Positions 41,700 to 52,147 are shown, counted from the first letter of the stretch. The stretch is 64,000 bases of DNA from Schaalia sp. Marseille-Q2122 (GCF_903645355.1 NZ_CAHJXR010000005.1:248001-312000); one strand, 5' to 3'. Notes: generated by a model not told the origin, from the letters alone. Numbers and translations are program-made.

Positions 41700-42695
41700 C
41701 TAACGGGATGCAGTGGCCAGGAAGGCAGGATCTTCCAAAGAAGAGACACCAGCCTCAGTTCCTGTGCTCTGAGCGGTCAGCGCTAAGAAGGCCTGCTCAA
41801 GAGCCGCGCTGCGCGCATCGAGAGCTTCCAAACGCACACCGTGACTATCTGCGAGTGCCAGCAAGGCCCCCAGGGTTGTTTGCAGGTCCGAGCTGTGCAG
41901 AACGAAGCGCTGGCGCTCGCGGACCACTGCGCCGCTGAGCGCAGGGAGGGTGGCAAGAGCGGCCTCGTCAATCCTCAGAGCACCTGCCTGGGCTTCTGGG
42001 ACAACGAAACTAATCGTTGAAGGCTGAGAGGCGACGATCTGTGCGACGCTGCCTTCAGTGAGGATACGTCCCGTGGCCATCACCATAACGCGGTCCGCCA
42101 GGGCTTCAGCTTCTTCAAGGTAGTGAGTGGTGAGGAAGACAGTGGTGCCCTCGTTGAGCATGGAGCTAATGAACTCCCAGGTGGCGCGTCGGGATGCGGG
42201 ATCAAGGCCGGTGGTGGGCTCGTCAAGGAAGAGGAGTTCAGGCCGTCCCAGGGTGGCCATAGCCAGGTCAAGGCGGCGACGTTCCCCGCCCGAGAGAGCC
42301 TTGACGCGAACCGTTGCGCGGTGGCTGAGGTTGACAAGGTCCATTGCATCGGCAACGCTGCGTCCCTGAGCCATGGTGCCACGCCACATGGTGAGGGTTT
42401 CCGCGACGCTCAGGTCGTCAGCGAAACCGGCCTCTTGAAGCATAATGCCGGTGCGAGGGCGTACCGCAGCCCGTTCTTTTTGGGGGTCGTGCCCAAAGAG
42501 ACGTACCTCGCCAGACGTTGCCGGAGCGGTGCCTTGGAGGATTTCCGTCAGCGAGGTTTTGCCAGCGCCGTTGGTTCCCAGGAGGGCGACGAGTTCACCT
42601 CGTTCAACCTGGAAAGACACGCCGTCAACGGCAGTGAAACGCGAGGCACCCTTACCGTAGGTGCGAACAATATCCTGGGCTTCGATGACGCTCAT
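41700..42695 (-). CDS. ABC transporter ATP-binding protein (drug/lipid exporter type)
   Basis: This 331-residue ATPase has Walker A LLGTNGAGKTSL, signature LSGGERRRLDLAM, Walker B LLFLDEPTTGLD and the H-loop LTTHYLEEAEAL. It has the C-terminal extension usual for DrrA-like partners of ABC-2 permeases. The start at 42695 follows GAAGGAG. It leads a four-gene operon (ATPase, permease, kinase, regulator), the arrangement of antibiotic- or envelope-stress-responsive exporters. Confidence 0.93.
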   Translation of the reverse strand: MSVIEAQDIVRTYGKGASRFTAVDGVSFQVERGELVALLGTNGAGKTSLTEILQGTAPATSGEVRLFGHDPQKERAAVRPRTGIMLQEAGFADDLSVAETLTMWRGTMAQGRSVADAMDLVNLSHRATVRVKALSGGERRRLDLAMATLGRPELLFLDEPTTGLDPASRRATWEFISSMLNEGTTVFLTTHYLEEAEALADRVMVMATGRILTEGSVAQIVASQPSTISFVVPEAQAGALRIDEAALATLPALSGAVVRERQRFVLHSSDLQTTLGALLALADSHGVRLEALDARSAALEQAFLALTAQSTGTEAGVSSLEDPAFLATASR

Positions 42696-42823
42696 GAGAG
42701 GCTCCTTCGGGGCGGTGAACAACTGATGTTTCTAGTGTTCCCCCGACAATGGAGCTCCCCTACTGAGCGATATCACCACTTCATGTGGGTTCTTCAGAAG
42801 CAACCCATGACATTTGTCAGTAG

Positions 42824-43528
42824 TTATTTAGCCTGCTCTACTGACGCTAACTTTTCTCCGCTGCCCTGAATGGGTGCTCTGTCAAAACTTGAGTTGGCCG
42901 ACTGTTCGTGCTTCTCATGGTGGCGGGCCCGTAGTTTCTCCATGACAATCACGATCCAGGTGGAGATCAGCAGCGGCTGGATGACCAGGTTAACGTTGGC
43001 GGGATTCAAAATGATGTCAAAGGTTTCTTCAGCAGTGAGTTCCCCATCGATCAGGACAACAATGCTGCGCATACCGTCGAAGAAGAACTGGTAGACAGCC
43101 AAGTAAATCGTCATCCATTGGATGAAATACTCTGAGATTTCGTAGTCGTCGCCGCTGAGTCGCAGCAGAGGAAGAACCTGCATGACCATCTGGCGCCAGC
43201 AATAATGCACGATTGCTGTCAGCAGAATCATGATGAGGAGCCCCAGAAGGAAGGAGCCGCCTTCAAACTTGCCAAAAGTCTGCCCAAAAGGCGAGGTCTC
43301 GATATCGACGAAAATGGAGGGATCTCGAATGAGTTCAATAATGGTCGCAAGCGACATCATTCCCATTGCCACGACGGGCAGGACAATAGCTGTGGTCGCA
43401 AGCATGATGAGGAAGTGCAGCATGACTGCGACGAAGGAATATTCAGCGTCGCTGCGGCCTCTATAGACAATCCGCCCGATGACGTACAGAAGAATGAGGA
43501 CGATAACGGCCTGGATCAGCACTGCCAT
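42824..43528 (-). CDS. Polytopic membrane protein of unknown function
   Basis: The 234 residues carry at least four long hydrophobic segments (about 3-20, 30-62, 92-112 and 180-195). A conserved-looking cytoplasmic YCWRQMVMQVLPLLRLSG stretch lies between them, with a charged C-terminal tail. No named family was recognised. It is not closely linked to neighbours: about 130 bases separate it from the ABC operon and 55 from the GDPD gene. Confidence 0.65.
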   Translation of the reverse strand: MAVLIQAVIVLILLYVIGRIVYRGRSDAEYSFVAVMLHFLIMLATTAIVLPVVAMGMMSLATIIELIRDPSIFVDIETSPFGQTFGKFEGGSFLLGLLIMILLTAIVHYCWRQMVMQVLPLLRLSGDDYEISEYFIQWMTIYLAVYQFFFDGMRSIVVLIDGELTAEETFDIILNPANVNLVIQPLLISTWIVIVMEKLRARHHEKHEQSANSSFDRAPIQGSGEKLASVEQAK

Positions 43529-43583
43529 AATCTTCTTCTACTTCCCAAGATCGTCACGCACTCATTGCAGGCGAGACAGAGAC

Positions 43584-44381
43584 TCAGCGCGCGTTAGGGG
43601 CGGGAAGCTCACGCCATTGGCCACGAGCAATCAGCAATTCACGCATCATCGAGGGCCGGTCGGTGACGATACCGTCAACGCCCATCTCAATGAGTTCAAC
43701 CATTTCTGCTGGTTCATTAATGGTCCACACGTGAACTGCCAAGCCCAGAGTATGGGCGGTGGCGATGAAACGCGGGTCAACAACGCGGATGGGCCCCTGA
43801 TAGTGGGGCACCTGCACGGCGCGCACGCCCTGACGAGGCCCAGGCACGTGCCAGGAACCGGCGTTGGTGGCGGTTTGGGCAGCGCCGAGCAGTCGGGCTA
43901 CGGCACTGACGCCCAGGGATGTCGAGACTTTCCCAGGAGCCATGGCACGGATGCGCTGCAGGCGGCGTTCAGAGAAGGAGGCGAGCATGACCCGGTCGAA
44001 GGCCTTGCAGCGCTCCAAAGTAGCCAGGAGGGGTTCGACAACGCCATCGCTCTTGGCGTCAATGTTGAACCACAGGTCAGGGTAGGCTTCGAATACCTCT
44101 TCGAGCAGGGGCATGCGTTCGCCAGCACCATTGCGCATGGTCACCAGTTCCGCCCAGGTGAGGTCTTCAACACGACCTTCACCGTCATAGGTGCGGTCAA
44201 TGACGTCGTCATGGTGAACAACTACTCGACCATCGGCAGTGACATGCACGTCGGTTTCAATATGACGTACACCGATGCTGCGCATCCGGTCGAAAGCGAG
44301 CATGGAGTTTTCAGCGACTTCAGCAGCTCCCCCACGGTGAGCGAAGACGAGCGGGCATCCACCGGCGACGACGGGGATCAT
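43584..44381 (-). CDS. Glycerophosphodiester phosphodiesterase
   Basis: This 265-residue GDPD TIM barrel has FAHRGGAAEVAENSMLAF (catalytic His/Arg), HIETDVHVTADGRVVVHHD (metal-binding Glu/Asp and second His) and the C-terminal VHVWTINEPAEM and GVDGIVTDRPSMM. It hydrolyses glycerophosphodiesters to glycerol-3-phosphate and an alcohol. There is no signal peptide, so it is probably cytoplasmic. The ATG at 44381 overlaps the M23 stop (ATGA) and has a GGAG at proper distance, so it is translated after the peptidase gene. Confidence 0.9.
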   Translation of the reverse strand: MIPVVAGGCPLVFAHRGGAAEVAENSMLAFDRMRSIGVRHIETDVHVTADGRVVVHHDDVIDRTYDGEGRVEDLTWAELVTMRNGAGERMPLLEEVFEAYPDLWFNIDAKSDGVVEPLLATLERCKAFDRVMLASFSERRLQRIRAMAPGKVSTSLGVSAVARLLGAAQTATNAGSWHVPGPRQGVRAVQVPHYQGPIRVVDPRFIATAHTLGLAVHVWTINEPAEMVELIEMGVDGIVTDRPSMMRELLIARGQWRELPAPNAR

Positions 44382-45304
44382 TGACACTCCTGTCCAAGGA
44401 AGGTCGCCCCGGCTTCCTCCATGAAAGGCACGGGGTCAATCGGCTTATCTGCGGCATCACGGATCTCGAAATGCAGGTGGGCGCCGGTGGACCAGCCGTT
44501 ATTGCCGACGGCGCCGATGAGCTGCCCTGCGTCAACCTCTTGCCCCTGCGTGACGACAATGTCGTTCATGTACTGGTGCAGGTAGGCCGAGAAGTAGGGG
44601 GTGCCATCTTGGCCTTCGTGACGGATGACGACATAGGCGCCTGATCGGGAATTCTCTGCCACTTCGGTGACGACGCCAGCGGCAGCGGAGTACATGGGGG
44701 TGCCCAGGGATGCGGCCATATCAACGCCCTCGTGCATGAGCATCTGGCCTGACACTGGAGAGATACGCATGGAGAAACCGGAGGTGATCTCGTAGGTTCC
44801 GGGCTTGAGTGGCCAGTACACGCGTTCTTGTTTGACGACGACTCGGTCACCATTGGCCGCTGTTTCTGCGGGGACGCAGGCGGTGGCCAGCAAAGGGGTG
44901 CGCACGCGGGTACGCGAGGCCGCTGCGACGGCACCTTCCAGGGAGGCGTACTCGATGGAGGAATTGACAGTGCCCACCCAGGTGTGACCACCTGTACCGG
45001 AGGACAGGATCTTGACAGGCAGTTGGACGGAGGAGTCTGGCCCGATGAAGCCCGCGACGGGCACGACCACAGTGGTCAGGGTAAGGAGGGCCAAAGCAGA
45101 GGCTTTGATGACCTGACGCATGGAGCGAGGCAGAGCGGCGTGCTCTTGACTGCTATGCGATCGGCTCTGGGTGGGAAGAGTTTCACTCTCCGGCGCCAGG
45201 AGCGACGAATAGGGGTTGTCGGCTGCGGTGACAGTGGTACGGGAACGTCCATGCAACTGCGTGCGTGAGGGGAACGGGTATTCTCCCTGCATGCCGTGGG
45301 TCAC
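44378..45304 (-). CDS. M23 family metallopeptidase (LytM domain)
   Basis: This 308-residue protein has a ~65-residue cytoplasmic start and one membrane anchor (~66-88). An extracellular part ends in an M23/LytM domain: HEGVDMAASLGTPMYSAAAG (zinc His and Asp), AYLHQY, and GAHLHFEIRD (zinc His pair). These enzymes cut peptidoglycan cross-bridges or activate such hydrolases during division. A GTG start with a GGAG site is used. It overlaps the GDPD gene by four bases. Confidence 0.88.
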   Translation of the reverse strand: MTHGMQGEYPFPSRTQLHGRSRTTVTAADNPYSSLLAPESETLPTQSRSHSSQEHAALPRSMRQVIKASALALLTLTTVVVPVAGFIGPDSSVQLPVKILSSGTGGHTWVGTVNSSIEYASLEGAVAAASRTRVRTPLLATACVPAETAANGDRVVVKQERVYWPLKPGTYEITSGFSMRISPVSGQMLMHEGVDMAASLGTPMYSAAAGVVTEVAENSRSGAYVVIRHEGQDGTPYFSAYLHQYMNDIVVTQGQEVDAGQLIGAVGNNGWSTGAHLHFEIRDAADKPIDPVPFMEEAGATFLGQECQ

Positions 45305-45516
45305 TCCGACTCCTTACCCTTCTCCTGCGAAACACCTGGACTTTGGTGCAGATCAGGCGCTCACGAAATGACTGTTCTAAACCTACCTCGTTAACGCTGC
45401 CAGTGCGAGTAGTTGAGCATCAGATCACGCATGTGCGCACCCCATTTACCTTTGTGCGTCTCCACTCCGTCCAGATCCTCCAAGCGATGCTCCCCTTTCC
45501 GTCACCCTCAGGCGCT

Positions 45517-46563
45517 TCACAGGTTGGTTTCGCGCTGGAGACTGTCACGCACCTCGCCGACAAGTTCTTCGAGGATGTCCTCCAGGAAGAGGACACCCAC
45601 GACGGCGCCGACCTCGTCACGGACCTCCACGCAGTGCGATCCTGTGCGCTGCATGAGGCGCAGGGCGTCTTCCACCTCGTCAGAGGCGTTGATCGAGGCC
45701 ATGCGGCGGATCCGCCAGGAGGTAATGGGCTCCTCGCGGGCTTCGTCTTCGGCGTAGAGCACGTCTTTGAGGTGCACGTAGCCGACGATCGCGCCGTCCT
45801 CGCCAACCACTGGGAAGCGCGAGTATCCGGTCTGGGCGACCTCGCGTTCCACGGCGGCGGGAGTGACATCGTGGGGAAGGATAATCAATTCAGCCAGGGG
45901 CACCATGGAATCCCCTGCGGTTTCTTCGGAGAATTCCAGCGTGCCGGTGAGCAGTCCCAGGTCATCGTCGAGCATGCCCTCCTGCTGGGAGAGTTCCACA
46001 ATGGAGGCCACTTCCTCAACGGTGAAGGTCGAGGACACCTCGGATTGGGGTTCGATGCCGAAGCGTCGCAGGAACCAGTTGGCGACGCGGTCCATCGCTT
46101 CGATGAGGGGGCGCACGAGGTGGCCGATGGCCACCAGGGGTGGGGCGAGGACAAGGAGTGCGCGGTGGGCGGTGGAGATGGAAATATTCTTTGGCACCAT
46201 TTCGCCGATGACAACGTGCAAGATCAGCACGATGGCCAGGGCGATGGCGAAGCCGAAGACGTGGGCGCTGGCGGCAGGCAGGCCCCATTCCACGAGGGGT
46301 TCTTCGATGAGGTGGGCGATGGCGGGTTCGGCAACGACGCCCAGCGACGTTGAGGCCACGGTAATGCCCAGCTGGCAGATGGCGAGCATGAGCGAGACGT
46401 GCTCGAGGGCGTACATGGCCTGGCGGGAACCTCGTACTCCCTGCTCAACGAGGGGTTCAACCTGGGAGCGACGCGAAGAAGTCGTCGCGAATTCGCCAGC
46501 GACGAAGAAGGCGTTGATCGCCAGAAGCAGCACCGTCAGGAGGAGAGCGAGAACGGGGTTCAC
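45517..46563 (-). CDS. CNNM/HlyC family transporter, short form without CorC domain
   Basis: This 348-residue protein has a four-helix DUF21/CNNM membrane domain (GITVASTSLGVVAEPAIAHL; VIGEMVPKNISIS) and a pair of CBS domains (DSMVPLAELIILP through GVLFLEDILEELVGE). The C-terminal CorC_HlyC domain of its neighbour is absent. CNNM proteins export or sense Mg2+ or other divalent cations. It overlaps the longer paralogue upstream by four bases, so the two are co-expressed and may form a hetero-complex. The 212 bases after its end hold nothing recognisable. Confidence 0.9.
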   Translation of the reverse strand: MNPVLALLLTVLLLAINAFFVAGEFATTSSRRSQVEPLVEQGVRGSRQAMYALEHVSLMLAICQLGITVASTSLGVVAEPAIAHLIEEPLVEWGLPAASAHVFGFAIALAIVLILHVVIGEMVPKNISISTAHRALLVLAPPLVAIGHLVRPLIEAMDRVANWFLRRFGIEPQSEVSSTFTVEEVASIVELSQQEGMLDDDLGLLTGTLEFSEETAGDSMVPLAELIILPHDVTPAAVEREVAQTGYSRFPVVGEDGAIVGYVHLKDVLYAEDEAREEPITSWRIRRMASINASDEVEDALRLMQRTGSHCVEVRDEVGAVVGVLFLEDILEELVGEVRDSLQRETNL

Positions 46564-47891
46564 AGGTGCACCTCCTCATCCTCGGCAGGGGCAGGTGGGA
46601 CGAGGGCGAGCTGCGTGACTCGTCTGCCCTGCATCTGCGTGACAGCAATGACGGCGCCCGCAATCTTCAGGCGATCGCCCACGATGGGCACGCGACCCAA
46701 GTGGGTCATCACCAGGCCAGCGAGGGTTTCGTAAGGGCCGTCTTCAGGCAGAACAATGCCGACGCGCTGGGCGAGCTCGTCGGGGCGCAGGGTGCCCGGC
46801 ACGAGGTAGGTGCCATCTGGACGCTGCCGGATGCCGAGGCGCCGCAGGTCGTGCTCGTCGGCGACCTCGCCCACGATCTCCTCGACGACATCTTCGAGGG
46901 TGACGATGCCGGAGACCCCGCCATATTCGTCGACAACGACGGCCATTTGCACGCCCTCATCGCGCAGTTGGAGCATGAGGGGCCCCAGGGGAACGGTCTC
47001 TGGAACCTTGGGGGCTTCGGTCATGAGGGAGGAGGAGATCACGGGGACTTCAGCCCGCCGCTCGTAGGGCACGGCAATAGCGCGACGCAGGCTGACAATA
47101 CCAACGATGTCATCACTGTCATCGCCGATGACGGGGAAGCGCGAGTGGCCAGTTTCGCGCGCTCGATCAACAACGTCGGCGGCGCTGGCGGACTCGGGGA
47201 GGGTGTGGAGGAGGCCTCGGTCGGTCATGACGTCAACGGCAGTGAGTTCTCCGATGCGGATGGAGTTGGTAAGCAGAGCTGCGGTTGAGGTATCAAGGGT
47301 GCCTTCCTGTGCGGAGTGGCGCACGAGGGCGGCGAGTTCGGAGGAGGAGCGCGCAGCGGAGATTTCTTCTTGGGGTTCAATCCCGAAAGCGCGCAGCATG
47401 GCGTTTGCAACGCGAGTAAGAACCCTGATGAGGGGGTTGAAGATGGCGGTGAATGCCATTTGGAAGGGGACAACCAGGCCAGCTGTTTCTAAAGGTTTTG
47501 CCAAGGCGAGGTTCTTGGGGATGAGTTCACCCACGAGCATCGAAAAAGCGTTGACGACGATGGCCGAGACGGCCAAGGCGACACCTGTGGCCAGAGCCGA
47601 GGCAACGCCAGCATTACCAAGCAAGTCAGCCAGGATATTCGTCAGGGAGGTTTGGGTAGTGTAGCCCAGCAAGATGGTGGTCAGGGTAATGCCGATTTGC
47701 GCCCCTGATAGCTGGGTAGAAAGAGTGCGGGTGGCACGGAGAACCTGGGTGGCACGTTTGTCGCCTTCGACGGAGCGGCGCTCAACGACGGCTTGGTCGA
47801 GGGCGACGAGGGAGAATTCGGCGGCAACAAAGAGGAAAGTTCCTGCTGTGAGGACGACCCCCAGGAGGAGCATGAGGATGTCAACGAGCAC
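46560..47891 (-). CDS. CNNM/HlyC family transporter with CBS and CorC domains
   Basis: This 443-residue protein has a DUF21/CNNM membrane domain ([33 protein letters not shown]), two CBS domains ([34 protein letters not shown]) and a CorC_HlyC domain at the end ([19 protein letters not shown]). These proteins act in divalent-cation homeostasis, and ATP binding by the CBS pair controls transport. It precedes the shorter paralogue with an ATGA overlap. Such tandem pairs are common in actinobacteria. Confidence 0.92.
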   Translation of the reverse strand: MLVDILMLLLGVVLTAGTFLFVAAEFSLVALDQAVVERRSVEGDKRATQVLRATRTLSTQLSGAQIGITLTTILLGYTTQTSLTNILADLLGNAGVASALATGVALAVSAIVVNAFSMLVGELIPKNLALAKPLETAGLVVPFQMAFTAIFNPLIRVLTRVANAMLRAFGIEPQEEISAARSSSELAALVRHSAQEGTLDTSTAALLTNSIRIGELTAVDVMTDRGLLHTLPESASAADVVDRARETGHSRFPVIGDDSDDIVGIVSLRRAIAVPYERRAEVPVISSSLMTEAPKVPETVPLGPLMLQLRDEGVQMAVVVDEYGGVSGIVTLEDVVEEIVGEVADEHDLRRLGIRQRPDGTYLVPGTLRPDELAQRVGIVLPEDGPYETLAGLVMTHLGRVPIVGDRLKIAGAVIAVTQMQGRRVTQLALVPPAPAEDEEVHL

Positions 47892-48253
47892 GCAGCATCA
47901 CACCTTGAAGGGCTCGTGGCGCGAAGGAGTGCGGCGCCGGGCAATACACAAAGGCCTGGTGGCTACAACTGTCACTGTCCATGATGTCTCGATCCTACAG
48001 GGCGAGGGCGGTGCGGGAGGGGAAGAGGCGGGGGATGTGGGCAATCGCGCGGCTGGCGAGAGCGAGCGCCCCTCTTTGCTGAGGACAGACCCCTCCCCGC
48101 CTCTTTTAAAAGAAGGGTCAAGAGTGTTTACAGTGCAGCTCTCAAACCCTCCCAAATGTTGTCAAAAGCACACACACCTGGGACTTTCGTCATATTATGA
48201 GTGCCAGCAGTTATCAACGTTGATATCAACCTGTATGGAAAGTGGAGACGACG
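47892..48253. other. Divergent intergenic region between CNNM and kgd
   Basis: This is about 360 bases without a gene. A T/A-centred dyad (TCTTTTAAAAGA near 48107-48118) and the palindrome TCATATTATGA (48190-48200) lie in the AT-rich final 150 bases and mark the likely kgd promoter region. No confident -35/-10 pair can be chosen. Confidence 0.35.
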
Positions 48254-51200
48254 GTGAAGGACACTTCTTCCCCTAACGATTGGATCGTCGAACGCATGCA
48301 CCGCCAATACCAGGAAGACCCCTCCTCAGTGGACCAATCCTGGCGCGACCATTTCGCCGGTGCCCCCCAGCAAATTCGACCCATCGCCCCCGCCCCTCCC
48401 TTCCACAACCCCGCACGGCCAGCCCTCCCCCAGTACGCTCCTGCACCCATCGCAGGCCGGACGCCCTCGAAGCCCTTCCCCCCACGCGGAGAACACCACG
48501 CTGCACCACGCCCCGACCAGGACACCTGGCCACCTGAGGCCTTCTCCCCCGCAGCCCGGGTCGAAGAAGAACGCCCCAACACCGTCTCAGTCACCCGCTC
48601 CGACCTGCCTCCGGCACCCCCCTCAATCCTCGCTGACGCCACCAGCCCCTACACCCGGCGCGGCATCATCGAAGAGCGGGCCGCATCCCGCGGTGCAGCC
48701 CCCGCCACCGATGACTACTCCGAAGTCCTACGCGGCATCGCCCGCGCCACCGCGAAGAACATGGAAGAGTCCATCCAGGTTCCCACCGCCACCTCCACCC
48801 GGCAGGTCCCCGCCAAACTTCTCATCGAAAACCGGGCCCTGCTCAACACCCACCTGGCCCGCACCGTCGGCGGCAAAGTCTCCTTCACCCACCTCATCGG
48901 CTACGCCATCGTTGAAGCCCTGTGCGAAATGCCGCAGATGAATGTGCGCTACAGCGTCGTTGACGGCAAGCCCACCATGGAGCACCTCGCCCACGTTGGA
49001 TTCGGCCTCGCCATTGACGTCCCCAAGGCTGACGGCAGCCGCTCCCTCATCGTGCCGGTCCTGAAAAAGGCAGACCTGCTCACTTTCCCTGAGTTTGTCG
49101 CCGCCTACCAGGACATCGTCTCTCGCGCCCGCAAGGGCGAACTCACCGCTGACGACTACAAGGGCGCCACCGTCTCCGTCACCAACCCCGGCACCCTGGG
49201 CACCACCACCTCAGTACCCCGCCTCATGAGCGGACAGGGCCTCATTATCGGCGTGGGTGCCACCGAATACCCCGCCGAATTTGCGGGCGTCTCCCCCAAG
49301 CGCCTAGCCCGCATGGGTATTGGCAAGACCATGTTCATGTCCTCCACCTACGACCACCGCGTCATCCAAGGTGCGGCCTCGGGTGAATTCCTGCGCCTCG
49401 TGTCCCAAAAACTCTCTGGCGAGGACGGCTTCTACGACCGCGTCTTCGACGCCCTCCAGGTGCCCCACCTGCCCTACCGGTGGGAACCCGACCACGAATA
49501 TGATCCCGAGCGTGACAAGGGCAAGCCCTCACGCATTACCGAAATCATCCACGCCTACCGCTCGCGCGGACACCTCGCCGCAGACACTGACCCGCTCGCA
49601 TACCGCGTGCGACGCCACCCCGACCTGGACATCACCCGCTACGGGCTGAGCGTGTGGGACCTCGACCGCGCCTTCCCCACCGGCGGATTCGGCGGCGAAA
49701 ACCAGATGCTCCTGCGTGACATCCTCTTCCGCCTGCGCGACACCTACACCCGCTCCGTCGGCATTGAATACATGCACATCCAAGACCCCGAACAGCGCGT
49801 CTGGGTCCAGCAGCGTATTGAGCAACCCTACGAGCCGCCCACCCACCCCGAGCAGCTCCACATCCTCGACACCCTCATCCATGCCGAAGCCTTCGAAGAG
49901 TTCCTCCAAACCAAGTACGTTGGTCAAAAGCGCTTCTCCCTCGAAGGCGGCGAGTCCCTCATCCCCCTTCTGGACGCCATCTTGGCCCACTCGGCCGTCA
50001 ACGGAATCCATGAGGTCGCCATCGCCATGGCCCACCGTGGCCGCCTCAACGTCCTGGCCAACCTAGCGGGCAAGTCCTACGCCCAGATCTTCTCCGAATT
50101 CGAAGGCAACCAGGACCCCCGCACCGTCCAAGGCTCAGGCGACGTGAAGTACCACCTGGGCACCGAAGGCATCTACACCATCGGGGACGGCGTGGCCACG
50201 AAGGTCTACATGGCCGCCAACCCCTCTCACCTCGAAGCCGCCAACGGCGTCCTTGAAGGCATCGTCCGCGCCAAGCAGGACCGCCTTGAGGACCCCTCAC
50301 TGCCCATCGTGCCCGTCCTCATCCACGGTGACGCGGCCTTTATCGGCCAAGGCGTCGTACAAGAAACCCTCAACATGAGCCAGCTGCGCGGCTACCGCAC
50401 CGGCGGCACCATCCACATCATCGTCAATAACCAGATCGGCTTCACCACCGGCCCCACCTCAGGCCGCTCCACCCGCTACCCCACCGACCTGGCCAAAGGC
50501 CTGCAAATCCCCATCCTGCACGTCAATGCTGACGACCCTGAATCCGTCGTGCGCGTGGCGCGCCTGGCCGCCGAATACCGCGAGGAATTCCACAAGGACG
50601 TCATTATCGACATGGTCTGCTACCGCCGCCGCGGTCACAACGAGGGCGACGACCCGTCAATGACGCAGCCTGTCATGTATGGCATGATCAAGCGCCTGCC
50701 CTCCACCCGCGAGGTCTACACCCGCAACCTCGTCGGCCGCGGTCAGCTGACCGTTGAGGAAGCCCAGGCGTCCATTGACGCCTACGAGGCAGAGCTGGGT
50801 CACATCCTCGTGGAAACCCGCGCGAAGGGCTGGTCCCCCGACGAGGTTGAGGGCGACACCCCCAAGGATTGGGAACTGCCCGAATCTCAGCGCCCCGGAG
50901 AGGGCATGATGATCGGCTGGACCTCGGCCGCCGACCCCCAGACCATCGCACGCATTGGCGAGGCTCACGTGGCCTTCCCCGACGACTTCACCCCCCACCC
51001 CAAGATCGCCCAGCTGTGCGAGCGTCGCGCTCAAATGGCTCGTGGGGAAGCGCCCATCGACTGGGGTTTTGGTGAGCTCTTGGCCCTGGGCTCCTTGCTC
51101 ATGGAAGGAACCCCCGTTCGTGTCTCCGGCCAGGATGCGCGCCGCGCCACCTTCGTTCAGCGCCACGCGGTCCTCCACGACAACACCAATGGCCGCGAAT

Positions 51201-52078
51201 TCACGCCCCTACGATTCCTCACCGGCGACCAAGCCGAGTTCGACATCTACGACTCGCCGCTGTCTGAGTACGCGGTCATGGCCTTCGAATACGGCTACTC
51301 GGTGGAACGCCCCGACGCCCTCGTCATCTGGGAAGCCCAGTTCGGTGACTTCGCCAATGGCGCCCAGACGGTAGTCGATGAGTTCGTGTCCTCCGCCGAG
51401 CAGAAGTGGCAGCAGCGTTCCTCCGTGGTGCTCCTCCTGCCCCACGGCTTTGAGGGTCAGGGTCCCGACCACTCCTCGGCACGTATCGAGCGCTACCTGC
51501 AGCTGGCCGCTGAGGACAATATGTGGATCGTGCAGCCCTCTACCCCGGCTAACCACTTCCACATGCTGCGCGAGCAGGCCTACCGTCGCCCGCGTAAGCC
51601 CCTCGTGGTGTTCTCGCCCAAGCAACTGCTGCGCCTACCCGCTGCGACCTCCAGCCTGGAAGAGTTCACGCACGGCGCCTTCCAGCCTGTCATTGACGAG
51701 GTCGACGCTGGCGTGCTTGCTCAGGCTGTGGACCGCGTGGTCCTGTGCTCGGGTCGCCTCTACTACGATCTTGTCCGCGAGCGCGATGCCCGTGGCGAGA
51801 ACAGCACCGCGATCATTCGCCTTGAGCAGCTCTACCCCCTGCCCACCGAGGACGTGAAGGCCCTCATTTCGCGCTGGCCCAACGCGGAACTCGTGTGGGC
51901 TCAGGATGAGCCTCAAAACCAAGGCGCCTGGCCTTTCGTGGCACTGAATATGGTGCCTGAGCTTGGCCGCCCTGTGCGCCTTGTTTCCCGCCCGGCGTCG
52001 GCAACGACGGCGGCGGGCCGTGCTGCTCTGCACAAGGAGCAGCACGCCACCCTCTTGGAGGAGACCTTCCGCCGCTAA
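48254..52078 (+). CDS. kgd: Multifunctional 2-oxoglutarate dehydrogenase (E1 with fused acyltransferase domain)
   Basis: The actinobacterial KGD protein combines an E2-like succinyltransferase domain (about residues 110-390; catalytic His in TYDHRVIQGAASGEF) with a thiamine-dependent E1 domain (GDAAFIGQGVVQETLNMS; NNQIGFTTGP; the C-terminal transketolase domain). At ~1274 residues it is close to mycobacterial Kgd (~1231). The N-terminal SSPNDWIVERMHRQYQEDP matches the family's flexible docking helix. The GTG at 48254 is chosen because GGAG lies five bases upstream; the frame is open from a GTG at 48242. It makes succinyl-CoA from 2-oxoglutarate with lipoyl E2/E3 partners, and the E1 also has decarboxylase activity. 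Confidence 0.95.
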   Translation: MKDTSSPNDWIVERMHRQYQEDPSSVDQSWRDHFAGAPQQIRPIAPAPPFHNPARPALPQYAPAPIAGRTPSKPFPPRGEHHAAPRPDQDTWPPEAFSPAARVEEERPNTVSVTRSDLPPAPPSILADATSPYTRRGIIEERAASRGAAPATDDYSEVLRGIARATAKNMEESIQVPTATSTRQVPAKLLIENRALLNTHLARTVGGKVSFTHLIGYAIVEALCEMPQMNVRYSVVDGKPTMEHLAHVGFGLAIDVPKADGSRSLIVPVLKKADLLTFPEFVAAYQDIVSRARKGELTADDYKGATVSVTNPGTLGTTTSVPRLMSGQGLIIGVGATEYPAEFAGVSPKRLARMGIGKTMFMSSTYDHRVIQGAASGEFLRLVSQKLSGEDGFYDRVFDALQVPHLPYRWEPDHEYDPERDKGKPSRITEIIHAYRSRGHLAADTDPLAYRVRRHPDLDITRYGLSVWDLDRAFPTGGFGGENQMLLRDILFRLRDTYTRSVGIEYMHIQDPEQRVWVQQRIEQPYEPPTHPEQLHILDTLIHAEAFEEFLQTKYVGQKRFSLEGGESLIPLLDAILAHSAVNGIHEVAIAMAHRGRLNVLANLAGKSYAQIFSEFEGNQDPRTVQGSGDVKYHLGTEGIYTIGDGVATKVYMAANPSHLEAANGVLEGIVRAKQDRLEDPSLPIVPVLIHGDAAFIGQGVVQETLNMSQLRGYRTGGTIHIIVNNQIGFTTGPTSGRSTRYPTDLAKGLQIPILHVNADDPESVVRVARLAAEYREEFHKDVIIDMVCYRRRGHNEGDDPSMTQPVMYGMIKRLPSTREVYTRNLVGRGQLTVEEAQASIDAYEAELGHILVETRAKGWSPDEVEGDTPKDWELPESQRPGEGMMIGWTSAADPQTIARIGEAHVAFPDDFTPHPKIAQLCERRAQMARGEAPIDWGFGELLALGSLLMEGTPVRVSGQDARRATFVQRHAVLHDNTNGREFTPLRFLTGDQAEFDIYDSPLSEYAVMAFEYGYSVERPDALVIWEAQFGDFANGAQTVVDEFVSSAEQKWQQRSSVVLLLPHGFEGQGPDHSSARIERYLQLAAEDNMWIVQPSTPANHFHMLREQAYRRPRKPLVVFSPKQLLRLPAATSSLEEFTHGAFQPVIDEVDAGVLAQAVDRVVLCSGRLYYDLVRERDARGENSTAIIRLEQLYPLPTEDVKALISRWPNAELVWAQDEPQNQGAWPFVALNMVPELGRPVRLVSRPASATTAAGRAALHKEQHATLLEETFRR

Positions 52079-52100
52079 GGCGCCGCTCCTCCAACCCCCA

Positions 52101-52147
52101 GGGCTCCCACGGTCACGCCCCCAGATTCGATCGTGGGAGCCCGTTTT
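52101..52147 (+). terminator. Terminator after kgd
   Basis: GGGCTCCCACG (52101-52111) pairs perfectly with CGTGGGAGCCC (52132-52142), followed by GTTTTACG. Confidence 0.88.

Noticed and set aside
45265-46353. Plus-strand frame opposite the short CNNM gene
   Set aside because: It is the reverse-strand shadow of a clear DUF21/CBS protein.
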